A DNA stretch of 47,368 nt from a virus, in the IMG/VR virus record IMGVR_UViG_3300042484_000660, positions 1-47,368 of that record. The stretch is one strand, 5' to 3'. Of the stretch, positions 44,677-47,368 are shown piece after piece. The number at the start of each line of letters is the position of its first letter. The stretch's first letter is position 1. The notes under the pieces were generated by a model, which saw only the letters and a list, made by a program, of their open reading frames with translations, did no database searches and was not told where the DNA came from. The position numbers were made by a program, and so were the translations under genes.

Positions 44677-46164
44677 ATGGCTATACAAGGTTTACAACAA
44701 ATCAATATAGGGCTCCCTAATGAATCTACAGGCAGTGATTCACTATACGCTGCCTTCAATAAAACTAAAGACAATTTTACTAATTTATTTGCTAACGCTA
44801 GCCCTACGCCTTTAGCAGGTAACGGTATAGCAATAAGCAACGTAGCTAACGCTATTACTGTATCTGCTAACTTAGTAGCAGGTAATAACATTATACTTAC
44901 TAACTCTAACGGAGCAATCATAATTGACTCGTTAGGTGGCAATGGGGGTGGTAATGGTACGATCACTGGAGTAATCGCCGGTACTGGTTTAACAGGCACC
45001 GGATACTTTGGAAATGTTACTTTAAACTTAGCAAGTTCAGGAGTAGCTGCTGCTCAATATACTAATCCCACAATAACAGTAGATGCAACAGGAAGAATAA
45101 CAAGTGCGTCTACTAATGTTATTGCAGGTACTGTTACTAGCGTAGGCTTCATACCAGGAGCAGGAATTCAAATAAGCGGCGGCCCTATTACTTCTAATGG
45201 TAACATTACAGTTACGAATACGGGTGTTACAAGATTATCAGCCGGATCCGGAATAACATTAAGCGGTAGTACTGGCAATATTACTGTATCGGCTGCAAGT
45301 TCAGGTGCAGTTACTTCAGTAGGTATATCAAGTTCTCAATTAGTAGTTGCCAGCAGCCCGGTAACTTCAGCGGGAACTATTTCTGTTAACTTACCAAACA
45401 ATGTTACTTTCTCTGGTAATATAGTAACTAGCAACATTGCTGCTAATAGTGTATCTATCACGAGAACTGCTAATGCAGTAGGTGCAGGTGCTACTGTAGG
45501 TGCTAGTTCAATCCTTACTGTTAGTTCTGCTTTTGGAAGCAGTGATCCTAATAGTCCAGCAAGCGCACAGGGTTTACGTGGTCGTATTACGGGTTCTAAC
45601 TTAACTGGTAATAGCAACTATTTAACCGGTGTTACTGGACAATACTTAATTACTGGAACAAACGCAAGTAATTTTATAAAAGCCGGGGTGCTTGGTGTTG
45701 TGGGCGATCAAACAACTACTGCGGACGCTGCGGTTGTTGCTTATTTAGATGGTGACGGTGGTTTAACAACTGCTACTGCTGCTTATGGCGTAAGCATGAA
45801 AAATAGCACAGGTGGTTCAGGATTTGATTATGGTCTTGACTTACAATGGATCAATCTAGGACTAGTTGGACTGGATGTTCCATTTAAACAAGCAGATATT
45901 CGTTTTAATAATGGTGTTGAATTAATTGCTAACACCGCCAATGCTGTAAGTATAAATGCAAACGTTACAGTTGGAATGGTGGTAAAATCTACCGCAGCAT
46001 TGTACTCTGCTTTGCCTTCAGCATCTACTGCAGGAGCAGGTAGTAGAGCATTTATTACAGATGGTAATTTAGTAGCAGCAGGAAATTTCGGAGCCATGGT
46101 TTCCGGAGGCGGGGCTAACAATGTTCCGGTATATAGTGATAGCACTAACTGGCGTATAGGATAA
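44677..46164 (+). CDS. Tail-fibre-like structural protein, 495 aa
   Basis: It begins with I-N-I-G-L-P-N-E-S-x-G-S-D-S-L-Y-A-A-F-N-K, a head typical of fibre proteins in T4-like phages. A long Gly/Ser/Thr/Asn-rich body of beta repeats (about 60-300, repeated G-x-G-I-x-L/I-S) follows. It then has a more complex C-terminal region. Such fibres bind the host surface. It precedes another fibre-like gene and has its own late promoter. Confidence 0.75.
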   Translation: MAIQGLQQINIGLPNESTGSDSLYAAFNKTKDNFTNLFANASPTPLAGNGIAISNVANAITVSANLVAGNNIILTNSNGAIIIDSLGGNGGGNGTITGVIAGTGLTGTGYFGNVTLNLASSGVAAAQYTNPTITVDATGRITSASTNVIAGTVTSVGFIPGAGIQISGGPITSNGNITVTNTGVTRLSAGSGITLSGSTGNITVSAASSGAVTSVGISSSQLVVASSPVTSAGTISVNLPNNVTFSGNIVTSNIAANSVSITRTANAVGAGATVGASSILTVSSAFGSSDPNSPASAQGLRGRITGSNLTGNSNYLTGVTGQYLITGTNASNFIKAGVLGVVGDQTTTADAAVVAYLDGDGGLTTATAAYGVSMKNSTGGSGFDYGLDLQWINLGLVGLDVPFKQADIRFNNGVELIANTANAVSINANVTVGMVVKSTAALYSALPSASTAGAGSRAFITDGNLVAAGNFGAMVSGGGANNVPVYSDSTNWRIG

Positions 46165-46179
46165 AAACAGGAAAATAAA

Positions 46180-47368
46180 ATGAGCATATCAAGTATTAAA
46201 ATAACAGCACTTAACAATATAGGAAACTCAATAGCTTATACTACATTAGTACCAGTAGTAAACATGACAGGTACACCTACAACAGAAAAAGCAAACTTAC
46301 AAATACTAGGTAACTTGATTTTGAGTGGAGCAGGCGGCTCTTATTTTGCTGCTGCTGCCCAAGCTATCAATGCACAGACAGTAAGTAATGCTGCGCAACC
46401 TGCTATTACATCAGTAGGAACACTAGCAAATCTTACAGTAAGTGGATTATCAAATTTAGGACCTGTTAGTAATGTTACTATCACCGGCGGAACAGCAGGT
46501 TATGTTTTATCTACTAACGGCAGCGGAGCATTATCTTGGGCATCTCCCGGGGCAGGTGCGACCGGAGTAACAGGTGCGACCGGAGTAACAGGCGCCGCAG
46601 GTGCTACTGGAGTAACAGGCGCCACCGGGCCTACTGCTAATTTACTAGCATTAACAGATTTAATACCTGCAACTGATGACGCATCTGACCTAGGTAATAC
46701 TACACATAGGTGGAGAGATTTATATCTAACAGGAAATACACTATATCTAGGTAATGCTACAATCACTGCTAACGGCAACAGTATTGTTATGGATAGTATT
46801 GAATTAACTGGCGGCAATATCGGTACTTTGGGAAACATTGCAAGTATAAATCTAAACGGTAGCAATGCTAATGTGTTGTACGGTAACGGAGTATTTGCGG
46901 CAGTAGCCGGCGGGGGCAACGGTACACCTGGTGGTTCTAATACACAAATACAGTTTAATGACAATGGTAATTTTGGTGCTAATTCTGGTTTTACATTTGA
47001 CAGTGCTACCGGCAATATTGGCATCCCAGGAATTATTATTGGATCCAATACAATAGAATTTGACAACCGTGCTACTGGTAACGGTGCAGATATCAATCTA
47101 TATTCAGCCGACGATATTACACTACAAGCCCGTGATCGTGATATAGGATCTACCAGTGAAGGTGGTGACATTAATATCTATGCAGGTGATAGTGCTGAAG
47201 ATGGTGATTCTAGCGGCGGTGATGTTATCATTGAAGCCGGTCGTGGTGGCGCAGCCAATCTTGATTTTGGTGGTGATGGTGGATTCATTCGTATAGAGGC
47301 CGGTCGAGGCGGTAATGCCGTAGGTGCTAATTACTCTGCACAAAGCGGCGGTTCTCTTACACTTAATG
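46180..47368 (+). CDS. Tail-fibre-like protein with collagen-like repeats (runs off window)
   Basis: The open frame continues to the window end without a stop. The N-terminal region is Thr/Asn-rich, followed by G-A-T-G-V-T-G collagen-like repeats (about 46550-46632) and R-W-R-D-L-Y-L, the fibre motif of phage tail proteins. Further Gly-rich beta repeats follow, including Gly/Asp stretches near 47160-47300. Probably a host-recognition fibre. The C-terminus and stop are beyond the window. Confidence 0.72.
   Translation, partial: MSISSIKITALNNIGNSIAYTTLVPVVNMTGTPTTEKANLQILGNLILSGAGGSYFAAAAQAINAQTVSNAAQPAITSVGTLANLTVSGLSNLGPVSNVTITGGTAGYVLSTNGSGALSWASPGAGATGVTGATGVTGAAGATGVTGATGPTANLLALTDLIPATDDASDLGNTTHRWRDLYLTGNTLYLGNATITANGNSIVMDSIELTGGNIGTLGNIASINLNGSNANVLYGNGVFAAVAGGGNGTPGGSNTQIQFNDNGNFGANSGFTFDSATGNIGIPGIIIGSNTIEFDNRATGNGADINLYSADDITLQARDRDIGSTSEGGDINIYAGDSAEDGDSSGGDVIIEAGRGGAANLDFGGDGGFIRIEAGRGGNAVGANYSAQSGGSLTLN
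46550..46632 (+). repeat. Collagen-like repeat DNA
   Basis: An 18-base unit, GGTGCGACCGGAGTAACA with variants, is repeated and encodes Gly-x-y triplets. It is a likely site of slippage and length variation. Confidence 0.75.

Noticed and set aside
46500-47171. A 223-codon minus-strand frame antisense to the last tail-fibre gene
   Set aside because: Low-complexity Gly/Thr/Asn codons on the sense strand yield an open Pro/Val/Ala-rich antisense frame. No promoter or ribosome-binding site supports it.

Overview
This window looks like part of a large, AT-rich, strictly lytic tailed phage of the T4-like (myovirus) superfamily that infects a proteobacterium. Three lines of evidence support this. It carries T4-type replication genes: an ATP-dependent DNA ligase with its nucleophile at Lys159, as in T4, and a 5'-3' exonuclease. 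It has repeated NATAAATA boxes, the T4 and cyanophage late promoter. It carries the auxiliary genes typical of aquatic T4-like phages: folE/queD/queE, hsp20, speD, dCMP deaminase and repeat-rich tail fibres. All but three genes lie on the + strand, mostly with ATGA, GTGA or TAATG overlaps. I saw no tRNA, rRNA, CRISPR array, integrase or insertion sequence.

Layout. 0-4.8 kb: end of folE, a cytidylyltransferase-like gene, queD, a phosphoribosyltransferase, queE, a GT4 glycosyltransferase and a sugar epimerase; this suggests 7-deazaguanine (base modification) and glycan metabolism. 4.8-9.9 kb: a Gp88-like protein, a UV-damage endonuclease, and an overlapping pair made of a possible endonuclease and a DNA methyltransferase, sitting between an intact and a decayed copy of a neighbouring gene end. 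9.9-20.5 kb: exonuclease, many small phage proteins, a DnaQ-like nuclease, DNA ligase and a HIT protein. 20.5-28.2 kb: a coiled-coil membrane protein, ClpX, Hsp20, ClpS, a metallophosphoesterase-like pseudoenzyme, an EF-hand membrane protein, a SprT-like metalloprotein, a 511-aa late protein and ClpP. 28.2-38.7 kb: a nucleotidyltransferase, speD, and a long array of small early genes, many behind near-identical promoters (TTGACA/T, 16 nt, TATAAT) and a shared ribosome-binding leader. This array includes a MORN-like repeat protein, a dual-specificity phosphatase, an SGNH hydrolase, a SWIM zinc finger, an active-looking metallophosphoesterase and an HTH protein. 38.7-47.4 kb: cupin, dCMP deaminase, then a late/virion block with a HAD phosphatase, an AbrB-like protein, translation factor IF-1, superoxide dismutase, an HRxGH protein and two tail-fibre-like proteins, the last running off the window.

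Two promoter classes organise the region: sigma70-like early promoters for small host-interaction genes, and NATAAATA late promoters for the protease/chaperone and virion genes. Several late boxes lie so close to the start codon that the mRNAs should be leaderless or nearly so. clpP has an early-type promoter inside a hairpin that covers its ribosome-binding site, an arrangement resembling T4 gene e.

The most notable idea is that six unrelated late proteins share a short amphipathic N-terminus ending in (L/I)-x-E, which matches the capsid-targeting and gp21-cleavage signal of T4 internal proteins. If correct, this phage packs a set of enzymes, including a superoxide dismutase, a nucleotidase-like phosphatase and an HRxGH protein, inside its capsid for delivery at infection. 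The phage also brings its own ClpX, ClpP and ClpS.
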